From DATJHM01 sp035493895 (lineage in GTDB: Bacteria > Chloroflexota > Ktedonobacteria > Ktedonobacterales > Ktedonobacteraceae): 13,353 bases of DNA. The translations under genes and the position numbers were made by a program. The notes beneath the pieces were generated by a model that was not told the DNA's origin, made no database searches, and saw only the letters and a list, made by a program, of their open reading frames with translations. The stretch's first letter is position 1. Each line of letters opens with the position of its first letter. Shown in pieces: positions 1 to 6,900 of the stretch. The stretch lies in assembly GCA_035493895.1 (NCBI GenBank), contig DATJHM010000297.1, positions 1 to 13,353 of the forward strand. Reading direction: 5' to 3'.

Positions 1-48
1 CCTTGATCTAAGTAAATGATAGTTTCAATGCAGCGATAAGTCGCTATA

Positions 49-122
49 GGATGGGTGGCATGCGAAAGGAAACGGTGCAGCCACCGGATGGGTGGCATGC
101 GAACGTGAGCGATGCTGCCACC
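49..122. repeat. Two tandem 37-bp hairpin repeats
   Basis: Units 49-85 and 86-122 are adjacent and match at about 31 of 37 positions; the first 18 bases are identical. Each unit begins with a GGTGGC arm and ends with GCCACC, so each can fold as its own hairpin. The interior differs between units while the arms are kept. No reading frame explains this, and I see no gene in 1-754. Confidence 0.75.
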
Positions 123-143
123 GGACAGGCAGAAAGCGTTGCC

Positions 144-243
144 AATACGCATCAACCTGAGGGCCGAGAGGGCCGGTGGGGCACGTGGGCAGGGATAAAC
201 CGCTGCCCCTACCTCTATTTTTCTTCGAGGATGGGGAACCTAT
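144..243 (+). repeat. Palindromic repeat module, copy A
   Basis: This copy starts near ACGCATCAACC (147-157). It contains the GCCGGTGGGG box (172-181), then a stem GGGCAG (187-192) with CTGCCC (203-208). The inner pair GG/CC closes an ATAAA loop (195-199), with an unpaired G at 202. CTAC and later TTTCTTCGAGGA (220-231) follow. Copy B at 420-531 has the same layout with a different stem sequence. Its function is unknown; it could be a transcribed structured RNA or a transposable palindromic repeat. Confidence 0.7.
160..210 (+). repeat. Left arm of 51-bp inverted repeat
   Basis: The 51 bases here match the reverse complement of 581-631 at 49 positions. The arms are 370 bp apart. This arm covers the GCCGGTGGGG box and hairpin of copy A. 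Confidence 0.85.
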
Positions 244-419
244 GTACCCTCTTGCCAGGAGAGGTCTGGTTCCGTTCAATACCACAAGCATAAGGCGTTG
301 CACCTATCTGTAATGTTTGTGCGAACGGGATCGGTGCCTGTCCGCAATGTCACGTAAATACGTCTGTCCCCGGTGCCCCTCGACCCCATCCTCGTAGAGT
401 CGCTGCTTGTTTGCGACCA

Positions 420-531
420 ACACGCATCAACCGAAAAAAGGATGTGGTATTCGCGAGTGCCGGTGGGGGCCGTGGATCGGCATAAAGCGCGATCCCTACC
501 TCAGCCTTTCTTCGAGGAGAGGAAATCACAT
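420..531 (+). repeat. Palindromic repeat module, copy B
   Basis: This copy contains ACGCATCAACC (422-432), the GCCGGTGGGG box (459-468), stem GGATCG (474-479) with CGATCC (490-495), inner GC/GC, loop ATAAA (482-486) and unpaired G (489). CTACCTC and TTTCTTCGAGGA (507-518) follow. The box-to-stem distance is 15 bases, as in copy A. At least four stem pairs differ from copy A and pairing is kept at all of them. Confidence 0.7.
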
Positions 532-580
532 GCCATGCCCCCGTGCCACACGCGATCCGGCTCCGCTCAACAGAACAGGG

Positions 581-631
581 AGGGGCAGCGGTTTATCCCT
601 GCCCGCGAGCCCCACCGGCCCTCTCGGCCCT
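581..631 (-). repeat. Palindromic module copy A', right arm of 51-bp inverted repeat
   Basis: This is the reverse-complement copy of 160-210 with two mismatches. It includes the hairpin GGGCAG (583-588) / CTGCCC (599-604) and the inverted box CCCCACCGGC (610-619). It lies inside MITE-like element 1, whereas its partner arm lies outside it. That suggests the module moves or duplicates independently of the element. Confidence 0.8.
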
Positions 632-634
632 TAC

Positions 635-750
635 GCAGACAAGCAGCGACTCTACGGACTTGATGGGAGATCCTCTTTATCTACGTGACATTGCAGACAA
701 GCGGCGACTCTACGGATTTGATGGGAGACCCCCCTTATTTCCGCGACAAT
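635..750 (+). repeat. Two tandem 58-bp repeats next to the GH3 stop codon
   Basis: Units 635-692 and 693-750 match at about 49 of 58 positions; both begin GCAGACAAGC. The second ends four bases before the stop codon of the glycoside hydrolase gene (755-757). A further partial copy lies at 9599-9639, and inverted copies lie at about 339-416 and 9226-9243. The first unit forms the right end of the MITE-like element, so the second may be a tandem end duplication or a nested insertion. Confidence 0.75.
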
Positions 751-754
751 GCGT

Positions 755-3118
755 TCAGTCCTGCACGCTCACCTTTGTTGCGACGACCTCGCGCTGGCGA
801 TACTCGGCAATCTCACCACCAAGCGTGACCGTCTGTACGGCCCGGATATCGCTCGAGGAGGCTCCGACGCTGAAGGTGAACGTGCCGGGCTCGGTGACGA
901 AATGCATGGCCGGATCGTAGAATGCCAGCCTGGATGGGTGCACGGTAAATGCGACCTTGCGCGCTTGGCCGGGCTCGAGCGCGATGCGCGCAAAACCCAG
1001 TAGTATGCGATCGGGACGCGCCACCGAGGCGACATCGTCGCGGCAATAGAGCTGTACCACCTCATCGCCAGCCCGTTCGCCCGTATTCTGCACCGTGATG
1101 GACACTTCGAGCAGCTTGCTGGTGCTCTGCGCCTGCACACTAAAGTCGCTGTAGGCGAACGTGGTGTAGCTCAGGCCATGCCCAAAGGCGAAGAGTGGCG
1201 AGGTCACCGAGTCGGTATAATCGTTGAAGAACATGGCGCGGTCACCGCCCGCACGATGTCCCACGTACGTGGGAACCTGTCCGACCACACGCGGCATGCT
1301 TACGGGCAGGCGACCGGCCGGGTTGACCTTGCCTGTGAGCACATCGGCCAGACCACTGCCCCCCTCTTCTCCTGCGGGATAGACCTGGAGCAGGGCGTTG
1401 GCCTGTCCGGCGACCGTGCTCAGCGTATGGATGCGCCCACTGAGCACGACGACAACCAGGGGCGTTCCCTTTTTGGCGATGGCATCGATTAATTCTTGCT
1501 GCACTCCGGTGAGATCAAGATTGGTTGCGTCGTTGCTCTCGCCAACGGTGGCCGGACGCAGAAGTCCGCTTTTCCCTGCCACCACCACCACCGCTACATC
1601 GGCGTTGCCAGCCACTTCCACGGCTTCAGAGAATCCCGAGCGATCATCGCCCATGACCTCGCAGCCTTTAGCATAGCTCACCTCCACATCATTACCCAGG
1701 GCAGCACGCAGACCCGCCAGAGGAGTGATGTGAGGCGCAAAATAAGGACCGGGTGCGTAGCGTCCAGAAGCCTGGGGCACGAGAAGCCCGGTTTCCGCAA
1801 GATCCTGCTCGGGAGACGCGGCGTAGATCATCTCCAGATGCGATGGATAATGATAATCGCCCTGCAAAAGTCGCTGGTCATCGGCACCCGGACCAATCAT
1901 GGCCACGCGCTTCATTGTAGGCGCAAGCGGCAGTATCCCGTCGTTGGTCAGCAGGATGGTCGATTCCGCGACCGCCTTTCGCGCCAGAGCGCGCTGCTCG
2001 GGCGTCTGGAAGACCGCGCTGGCAGTTTCTTCATCTACAAACGGATTCTCGAATAGTCCGAGCTGGAATTTGAGACGCAGCATGCGCCGCACCGATGTGT
2101 CGATGACCTCCTGTGACAGACGCCCGGCCTCTACCTCTGCCGTCAGTGGTGAGCCATAGCAGTCAACGGCGGGCAACTCAATATCGAGCCCGGCCTGCAA
2201 AGCGAGACGCGCAGCCTCCCCCGGCGTCGCTGCCACACGATGGTACGTCTGAAGCATCGCAACGGAACCGTAGTCCGCAACAACTGCGCCATCGAAGCCA
2301 AGCTCTCCGCGCAACAGATCGGTCAGGATCGCAGGACTGCCCGCCACCGGCAGACCATCGACGGACGCGTAAGAGTTCATGATCGTTGCGATCCCGGCGT
2401 CGCGAATCACCGCCGCGAACGGCTCGGCATAGACTTCGCGTAGTTCGCGTGGACCCATTTGGACTGGATTCCAGTTGCGTCCACCCTCTGACATCGCGTA
2501 GCCGAGAAAATGCTTGCCCGTCGCCGCGACCCCCTCGCGCAGATCGTCACCCTGCAAGCCCTGGATGTACGCGGTCCCGATCGTCCCGATCAGCGCAGGG
2601 TCCTCGCCGTAGGTCTCCTCAACGCGTCCCCAGCGTGGATCTCGTGCGACATCGAGAACCGGCGCGAGTGCGTGTCGGGCACCGACTGCCAGCATCTGCG
2701 TGCGGATCACTTCCGCGATCTCTTTCACCAGAGACGGATTCCAGGTTGCTGCAAGTCCAATGCCCTGCGGGAAAGACGTCGCATCGCGATGGCAGAAGCC
2801 GCCTGTAGATTCCTCATGAACCATAATCGGGATGCCGAGTCGCGTGCGCTCGATGGCAATCTTCTGGATCGCATTCATGTGAGCCGCACTCTCCGCAGGG
2901 TGCAGGCCAGTCGAGGCACCAATGCGCGTCACCTGCCCGATCCCATGAGGTATCATCGCAGCAACGACATCGGCGTCGAATGTGCCCCCACTCACGAAAG
3001 CCGTGCTCCAGAGACAGCCGAGTTGGGCCAGTTTCTCCTCCTGCGTCATGAGGGCGAGCAGATCTTCGACTCGCTCTTCGATGGAGAGTTGGGGATCACG
3101 GTAAGTTGGTGTGGACAT
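755..3118 (-). CDS. Glycoside hydrolase family 3 beta-glucosidase / beta-xylosidase
   Basis: A 787-residue enzyme that should remove terminal glucose or xylose from short beta-linked oligosaccharides. The N-terminal (beta/alpha)8-type domain shows DPRWGRVEETYGEDP (160-174) and KHF (202-204). The likely nucleophile is Asp282 in VVADYGSV. The second domain (about 380-610) has GES with Glu527 as candidate acid/base and PAGEEGGSGLADVL. PLFAFGHGLSYTTFAYS leads into a C-terminal fibronectin-III-like domain (about 665-765). The length is normal for three-domain members. There is no signal peptide, so it should act in the cytoplasm on imported sugar. The start is supported by AAGGAG eight bases upstream. 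It is last in the left set, 145 bp after the MalG-type gene, with its own candidate promoter. Glucosidase versus xylosidase cannot be decided from sequence alone. Confidence 0.95.
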   Translation of the reverse strand: MSTPTYRDPQLSIEERVEDLLALMTQEEKLAQLGCLWSTAFVSGGTFDADVVAAMIPHGIGQVTRIGASTGLHPAESAAHMNAIQKIAIERTRLGIPIMVHEESTGGFCHRDATSFPQGIGLAATWNPSLVKEIAEVIRTQMLAVGARHALAPVLDVARDPRWGRVEETYGEDPALIGTIGTAYIQGLQGDDLREGVAATGKHFLGYAMSEGGRNWNPVQMGPRELREVYAEPFAAVIRDAGIATIMNSYASVDGLPVAGSPAILTDLLRGELGFDGAVVADYGSVAMLQTYHRVAATPGEAARLALQAGLDIELPAVDCYGSPLTAEVEAGRLSQEVIDTSVRRMLRLKFQLGLFENPFVDEETASAVFQTPEQRALARKAVAESTILLTNDGILPLAPTMKRVAMIGPGADDQRLLQGDYHYPSHLEMIYAASPEQDLAETGLLVPQASGRYAPGPYFAPHITPLAGLRAALGNDVEVSYAKGCEVMGDDRSGFSEAVEVAGNADVAVVVVAGKSGLLRPATVGESNDATNLDLTGVQQELIDAIAKKGTPLVVVVLSGRIHTLSTVAGQANALLQVYPAGEEGGSGLADVLTGKVNPAGRLPVSMPRVVGQVPTYVGHRAGGDRAMFFNDYTDSVTSPLFAFGHGLSYTTFAYSDFSVQAQSTSKLLEVSITVQNTGERAGDEVVQLYCRDDVASVARPDRILLGFARIALEPGQARKVAFTVHPSRLAFYDPAMHFVTEPGTFTFSVGASSSDIRAVQTVTLGGEIAEYRQREVVATKVSVQD

Positions 3119-3166
3119 AGATATTTCTCCTTGTGATTTTTGCTGTCCTTCTTCTCTACCTTTTTA

Positions 3167-3195
3167 TTTATAGTAGATGAAGTTATTTTTATGAA
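3167..3195 (-). promoter_or_regulatory. Candidate sigma70-type promoter for the GH3 gene
   Basis: On the minus strand, TTCATA (3195-3190) and TATAAA (3172-3167) are separated by 17 bases. The start codon at 3118 lies about 49 bases past the -10 box. The -35 box overlaps the inverted repeat at 3191-3246, which would suit a controlled internal promoter. It matches four of six consensus bases at -35. Confidence 0.45.
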
Positions 3196-3246
3196 GTATT
3201 GATACCGTTGCTATATGCATAGCGTGTCACAGTTTCGCTACTTCAT
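3191..3246. repeat. Nested inverted repeat in the MalG-GH3 intergenic gap
   Basis: Outer arms ATGAAGTA (3191-3198) and TACTTCAT (3239-3246) match perfectly. Between them lies a second palindrome, GCTAT ATGC ATAGC (3210-3223), and an alternative pairing TAGCG (3220-3224) / CGCTA (3236-3240). It could be an operator region or an RNA hairpin reducing read-through into the hydrolase gene. No T-run follows on the minus strand, so a simple terminator is unlikely. Confidence 0.5.
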
Positions 3247-3263
3247 TATCTCTTTCTCCTCAC

Positions 3264-4148
3264 CTATTTGCTAAAGCCCGCAATCAAGCCACCCAACAAG
3301 TAGCGTCTGCCAAAGATGTAGAGCAGAATGATGGGTGTCGCAGAAAGGAGGACAGCCGCCAGAATAGCCGGTACGTTCGCTGTAAATTGTCCCTGGTAGC
3401 TCCAGAGAGCCAGCGGAAGGACGCGAACGCTCGGACTTTGGGTCATAACCAGGGGGAACAGGAACCCGTTCCAGACCTGGATAGTTTGATAGATGATGAC
3501 CGTGATCAAAGCAGGTCGCGAAAGTGGCAGTACCAGCTTGCGCAAAATCTGAAAATGTCCGGCACCATCTAGCAGCATCGACTCGTGCAGTTCTTTGGGA
3601 ATGTCTCTGATATAGGTCACCAGCACAAGCACGGACAGCGGAATACCAAAGGCAATGTAGGGAAGTATCAGTGCGAACAGCGTATCATACAGATGCATAT
3701 CGGTAATCAGCGCATAGATCGGGATGATCGTGGCCTGTAACGGGATCGCCAGCCCGAGCAGAAACAGACTGAAGACAAACTGCGTGAAACGATTGCGAAT
3801 CCTGGAAATCGAATAGGCGGCAAAAAGCGAGATTGCAACAATCACCGCCACGCTGATCACCGTCACGAAAACGCTATTGGCAAAGTACAGGCCGAAATCA
3901 TTCGACAGAACATAGGTATAATTGCCCAGAGTGGGATGCGGCGACGGCAGCCAGGGACTTTCCGTGAGGAAGCCTGAGAGCTGACGTAGGCTGGTCGAAA
4001 TCATATAGAGGATAGGGAAAAAAGCGATCACGAACCAGAGGATACCAAAGGTCGCAGGGAGCACTTCCCCCCATCCACGCCAGCGACGGGCCTGCTTCGT
4101 GGGATGTACTCTCTCCGCAGGATGAACAGTCATACTTGCACGCATCAT
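3264..4148 (-). CDS. Carbohydrate ABC transporter permease, MalG type (CUT1)
   Basis: Inner-membrane permease of about 294 residues, the second membrane half of the left sugar importer. Several hydrophobic spans are visible. The cytoplasmic EAA loop reads HESMLLDGAGHFQILRKLVL and continues PLSRP (residues about 188-211), where the ATPase subunit docks. The frame can be read from a TTG at 4184. I prefer ATG 4148 because GGAAGGTGAG lies nine bases before it and because MalG proteins do not usually carry the extra 12 residues. It starts 39 bases after the stop of the MalF-type gene, so the two are surely cotranscribed. No ATPase gene follows. Distantly similar permeases serve cellobiose, xylobiose and chitobiose importers. 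Confidence 0.92.
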   Translation of the reverse strand: MMRASMTVHPAERVHPTKQARRWRGWGEVLPATFGILWFVIAFFPILYMISTSLRQLSGFLTESPWLPSPHPTLGNYTYVLSNDFGLYFANSVFVTVISVAVIVAISLFAAYSISRIRNRFTQFVFSLFLLGLAIPLQATIIPIYALITDMHLYDTLFALILPYIAFGIPLSVLVLVTYIRDIPKELHESMLLDGAGHFQILRKLVLPLSRPALITVIIYQTIQVWNGFLFPLVMTQSPSVRVLPLALWSYQGQFTANVPAILAAVLLSATPIILLYIFGRRYLLGGLIAGFSK

Positions 4149-4187
4149 AGATTTTGTCTCACCTTCCCGTTGTTTTGACAGCAATGT

Positions 4188-5105
4188 TTATAATCCTTCG
4201 AGCTGGCTTGACATCTTCGTGAAGCCGGAGAAGCGTAGAAGGATCAGCGAGAGTACGATACCGAAGAATGCCAGAAGGACAGCCAGAGCGCTACCATAGC
4301 CCACCGTTTGATTCTGAAAGGCGGTGATATACATCTGGAGAGGAAGGATGCGCGTGGCATAGCCAGGCCCTCCCTGGGTCGTGACCCAGATGAGATCGAA
4401 GTAGGTCAGAGAACCTGTGAGCATCAGCGTCGTAGAGGTCGTGATGGTATATTTGAGCTGAGGGAGCGTGATTAAGAAGAACTGTTGCGTGCGCGTCGCT
4501 CCATCAATCTCCGAAGCCTCGTACAGTTCGTGCGGAATTTGCCGGGCACCACCGAGATACAGCAGGGCGTGAAAAGGGACAAATTGCCAGGAAATCAGGG
4601 CGAGCACGACCGGAAAAGCCAGCTTAGGATCACCCAGCCAGCCCTGCGCCAGCGAAGTCAGCCCGATTGCGCGCAGTAAAATATCGAGCGCGCCGAAGTT
4701 CGGGTCAAGGATCGATTCCCAGGTCAGGCCGATCGCTACCGTTGAGAAGAGAAGCGGTATAAAGTAGAAAACGCTGAGCACCGCCCGATAGCGTTGTATG
4801 CCCGCCATGAACACGCCCAGCAGCAGACTGAGCGGCGTTTGTACCACCCAGGTCAGAATCATCAACTCGAGGGTGAGTACAAGTGCATGGCCGGTGACTG
4901 CGTCGCTCAGAAGTGCAATCCAATTTTTCAGTCCGATCCAGACTGCTGGCGTCAGGCCATTCCACTGCGTAAAGCTCAGGTAGAGAGCGATGAGCATGGG
5001 AACGAGCGCGAAGAGGGTATAGAAAGCCAGTGCGGGCGCTGTCCAGAGTACCGCCACCCAGTTTGCCTGTCGTGTTGCCTTTGAGACTTTTATTGATGCG
5101 CTCAT
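4188..5105 (-). CDS. Carbohydrate ABC transporter permease, MalF type (CUT1)
   Basis: Inner-membrane permease of 305 residues, partner of the following MalG-type protein. The first membrane span begins near residue 16 after a short charged N-terminus. The EAA loop EASEIDGATRTQQFFLITLP occupies residues 196-215, and WVTTQGGPGYAT is the family-typical periplasmic-side segment. AGGAG lies a few bases before the ATG, which supports this start. It sits 232 bp downstream of the binding-protein gene. A strong hairpin (5246-5289) lies in that gap and would be expected to lower permease output relative to the binding protein. Substrate is inferred only from neighbours: a short beta-linked oligosaccharide. 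Confidence 0.94.
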   Translation of the reverse strand: MSASIKVSKATRQANWVAVLWTAPALAFYTLFALVPMLIALYLSFTQWNGLTPAVWIGLKNWIALLSDAVTGHALVLTLELMILTWVVQTPLSLLLGVFMAGIQRYRAVLSVFYFIPLLFSTVAIGLTWESILDPNFGALDILLRAIGLTSLAQGWLGDPKLAFPVVLALISWQFVPFHALLYLGGARQIPHELYEASEIDGATRTQQFFLITLPQLKYTITTSTTLMLTGSLTYFDLIWVTTQGGPGYATRILPLQMYITAFQNQTVGYGSALAVLLAFFGIVLSLILLRFSGFTKMSSQLEGL

Positions 5106-5245
5106 AGCGCTCTCCTATCTATGCATTGCTCATGTGGGTGAATAGAGCGGGATGGATCACAATGTAGGAATACAAGACTGCTTCCAGGACGCGCCGTTTG
5201 CCCTTTCTGCAAGAGGCCTGGGGGAGATCGGATATCTTCCGGGTC

Positions 5246-5289
5246 TCACGGTCCCTCCTTTCCCCTGAATGGGAGAGAAGAGACCGTGA
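5246..5289 (-). promoter_or_regulatory. Strong intercistronic hairpin between binding protein and MalF-type gene
   Basis: Outer stem TCACGGTC (5246-5253) pairs with GACCGTGA (5282-5289). An inner 10-position stem, CTCCTTTCCC (5255-5264) with GGGAGAGAAG (5271-5280), has one wobble and one mismatch, with a six-base loop. There is no T-run after it on the minus strand, so it is more likely an mRNA stabiliser or partial terminator than a full terminator. Comparable stem-loops are known between malE and malF in enterobacteria. Confidence 0.6.
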
Positions 5290-5337
5290 AGCGAAGAGTG
5301 ACGTCATCCGGCGTGTGAAGCGCTTGTAGATACCAGA

Positions 5338-6672
5338 TTATGACGCGGTAAGGGTCTTGTTCATATTGTCCGAAAACTGCTTGGGTGTGATCTGTTTCAG
5401 AAACAACTGATCAAGATTGGTGAGCAATGCCTGGGCGGGTGTAGGCGCTAAGGCCTGGTCCCAGGATAGCTGATAGTGAGGAGCTTTTTGCACCAGATTG
5501 TACTGGTATTGCAACCAGTCACCATTTTCCGCGCTTGCGAGCTGTGATTCAATGCCCTGAACAGCAGGTACATCACCCAGCGTGATGAATGTCTTGATCT
5601 CAGCATCGCTCAAAACGGCCGTCTTCAGGTATGTAACGCAATCCTGAGGAGATTTGGCGGTTTTGGAGATAGAGTAGAAGTTGCATGGGTTACCTGCAAC
5701 GTTTGCGATATCCCCTTTGCCCCCGTCAACAGCGGGGAAGGGGAACCAGCCCAGTTTGCCGGACGTGATAAAGTCAGGGCTATTGGTCTTCACCACCGGG
5801 AAGTTCCAGCTACCCTGCAACATCATGCCCGCTTTGCCCGTATAGAGCAGGGCCGCATCCTGGTTGGTATCTGCGATCACCGAAGAGAACGTGGTGCCAA
5901 ATGCACCCAGGTCCACGAGTTGCTGAATAGCAGTATTTGCCTTGATGAATGCATCCTGTGACCACGAATTCGCCTGACCGGCCAGCACCGCGTTGAGTGC
6001 ATCAGGTCCACCGAAGCGATCGACAAGATATTCCTCATACATCAGGTAAGGCCATTTGCTACCACCTGCGAGCGAGATAGGGGTAATATTGTTCTTCTTC
6101 AGCGTCGTGACGGCTTTGAGCAGATCACTCCAGGTCTGAGGAGCGTTCAATTTATACTTACTGAAGAGTTCCTTATTGTAGAAGAACACGACTGGCTGTA
6201 CGCCGCTATTGGGAACGCCATAGATCTTCCCGTCGAAGGTCACGGCGGACATCACAGCGGGGATATATTTCTGCTTCCAGGTCGTATCGGCATTCAGATC
6301 GGAAGTCAGATCGTAGACATCATTGGCATCGATATAGTTTTTCAGGACGCCACCGCCCCAGCCAAAGAAGATATCTGGTGCGGTATGGGCTCCCATCGCG
6401 ACCTGCAACTTTTGCTTATAAGGGTCGTTCTGGAAAAAGTTGATGGTGGCGTGAATTTTGGACTGCGAGGAATTAAATTGCGTGGTTGCGGTTTGCACAG
6501 CCGTGAGTTCCTGGCCAGTGCGGATATCCCAGATAGTAATGTTGCCTGCGCCATTGCTTGTGGTGGATTGACTGCCCCCGACGCCGAAGCATCCGGCGAG
6601 CGTAGTGGTCAGGGCTGTGGCGCCTGCGATCTCTAAAAATGTGCGGCGTGATACTCTTGTTTGTGTTCGCAT
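5338..6672 (-). CDS. Sugar ABC transporter solute-binding lipoprotein (Tat-type signal)
   Basis: Extracellular sugar-binding protein of about 444 residues, family 1 (MalE/UgpB-like), catching the sugar for the left importer. The N-terminus has SRRTFLE (residues 8-14), a twin-arginine motif, followed by a hydrophobic run and the lipobox LAGC with Cys28. It should therefore be exported folded by Tat and anchored by lipid. The mature part begins with ITIWDIRTGQELTAVQTA, the usual first strand of the family. A start at ATG 6693 is also open. I prefer ATG 6672 because GAGAGG precedes it and the signal then has normal length. It lies 228 bp after the regulator gene; a hairpin (6703-6721) lies in its leader. 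Ligand not determinable from sequence. Confidence 0.94.
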   Translation of the reverse strand: MRTQTRVSRRTFLEIAGATALTTTLAGCFGVGGSQSTTSNGAGNITIWDIRTGQELTAVQTATTQFNSSQSKIHATINFFQNDPYKQKLQVAMGAHTAPDIFFGWGGGVLKNYIDANDVYDLTSDLNADTTWKQKYIPAVMSAVTFDGKIYGVPNSGVQPVVFFYNKELFSKYKLNAPQTWSDLLKAVTTLKKNNITPISLAGGSKWPYLMYEEYLVDRFGGPDALNAVLAGQANSWSQDAFIKANTAIQQLVDLGAFGTTFSSVIADTNQDAALLYTGKAGMMLQGSWNFPVVKTNSPDFITSGKLGWFPFPAVDGGKGDIANVAGNPCNFYSISKTAKSPQDCVTYLKTAVLSDAEIKTFITLGDVPAVQGIESQLASAENGDWLQYQYNLVQKAPHYQLSWDQALAPTPAQALLTNLDQLFLKQITPKQFSDNMNKTLTAS

Positions 6673-6702
6673 AGCTCTTTGCCTCTCTGGCATCTTTGCC
6701 TA

Positions 6703-6721
6703 CCAGGCTTGTGCTGCCTGG
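6703..6721 (-). promoter_or_regulatory. Small inverted repeat in the binding-protein leader
   Basis: CCAGGC (6703-6708) pairs with GCCTGG (6716-6721) across seven bases, about 30 bases upstream of the start at 6672. It could be a transcript-stabilising hairpin or an operator. I found no convincing -35/-10 pair in 6673-6900, so this gene may also be read from the lacI promoter. Confidence 0.35.
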
Positions 6722-6900
6722 CCCGATGTGATCTAACGTGATGATATCAAATGAAGACTATGTCTATGTGTTCCTGAGGCTATCCTACGAATAGCGTCCC
6801 ATGAGATGCTCCTGATGAGTAAAGAAATAAGAATCCTTTCTGCTTTTTCTCCTTTCAGATAAATGTGTTCGGGCACCTGTGCGGTGAAGAGAATTGCTTG

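Larger units (their letters stand above)
336..702. mobile_element. MITE-like element with ~18-21 bp inverted ends (element 1)
   Basis: The left end TGTCCGCAATGTCACGTA (339-356) matches the reverse complement of 682-699 at 17 of 18 positions, and similarity continues for about three bases outward. The inner flanks also pair: 398-416 is the inverted copy of 634-652 with one mismatch. There is no transposase frame, so the element would be non-autonomous. It carries palindromic modules B (plus) and A' (minus). A related element with the same ends lies at 9223-9639. I cannot identify a target-site duplication with confidence. Confidence 0.6.

Noticed and set aside
51..688. Small plus-strand frames giving similar peptides (GREGRWG, CRWGPWIG) and GRDGRWG near 9525-9550
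   Set aside because: The peptide similarity follows from the shared DNA module. The stems covary as nucleic acid, frames are not preserved end to end and no ribosome sites precede them.
49..750. CRISPR array
   Set aside because: The 37-bp and 58-bp repeats are directly adjacent with no unique spacers, only two units each, and no cas genes are nearby.
1496..2056. 186-codon open frame on the plus strand
   Set aside because: It lies wholly antisense to the well-supported GH3 gene and shows no domain or plausible start; the same holds for the 208-codon frame at 2510-3136.
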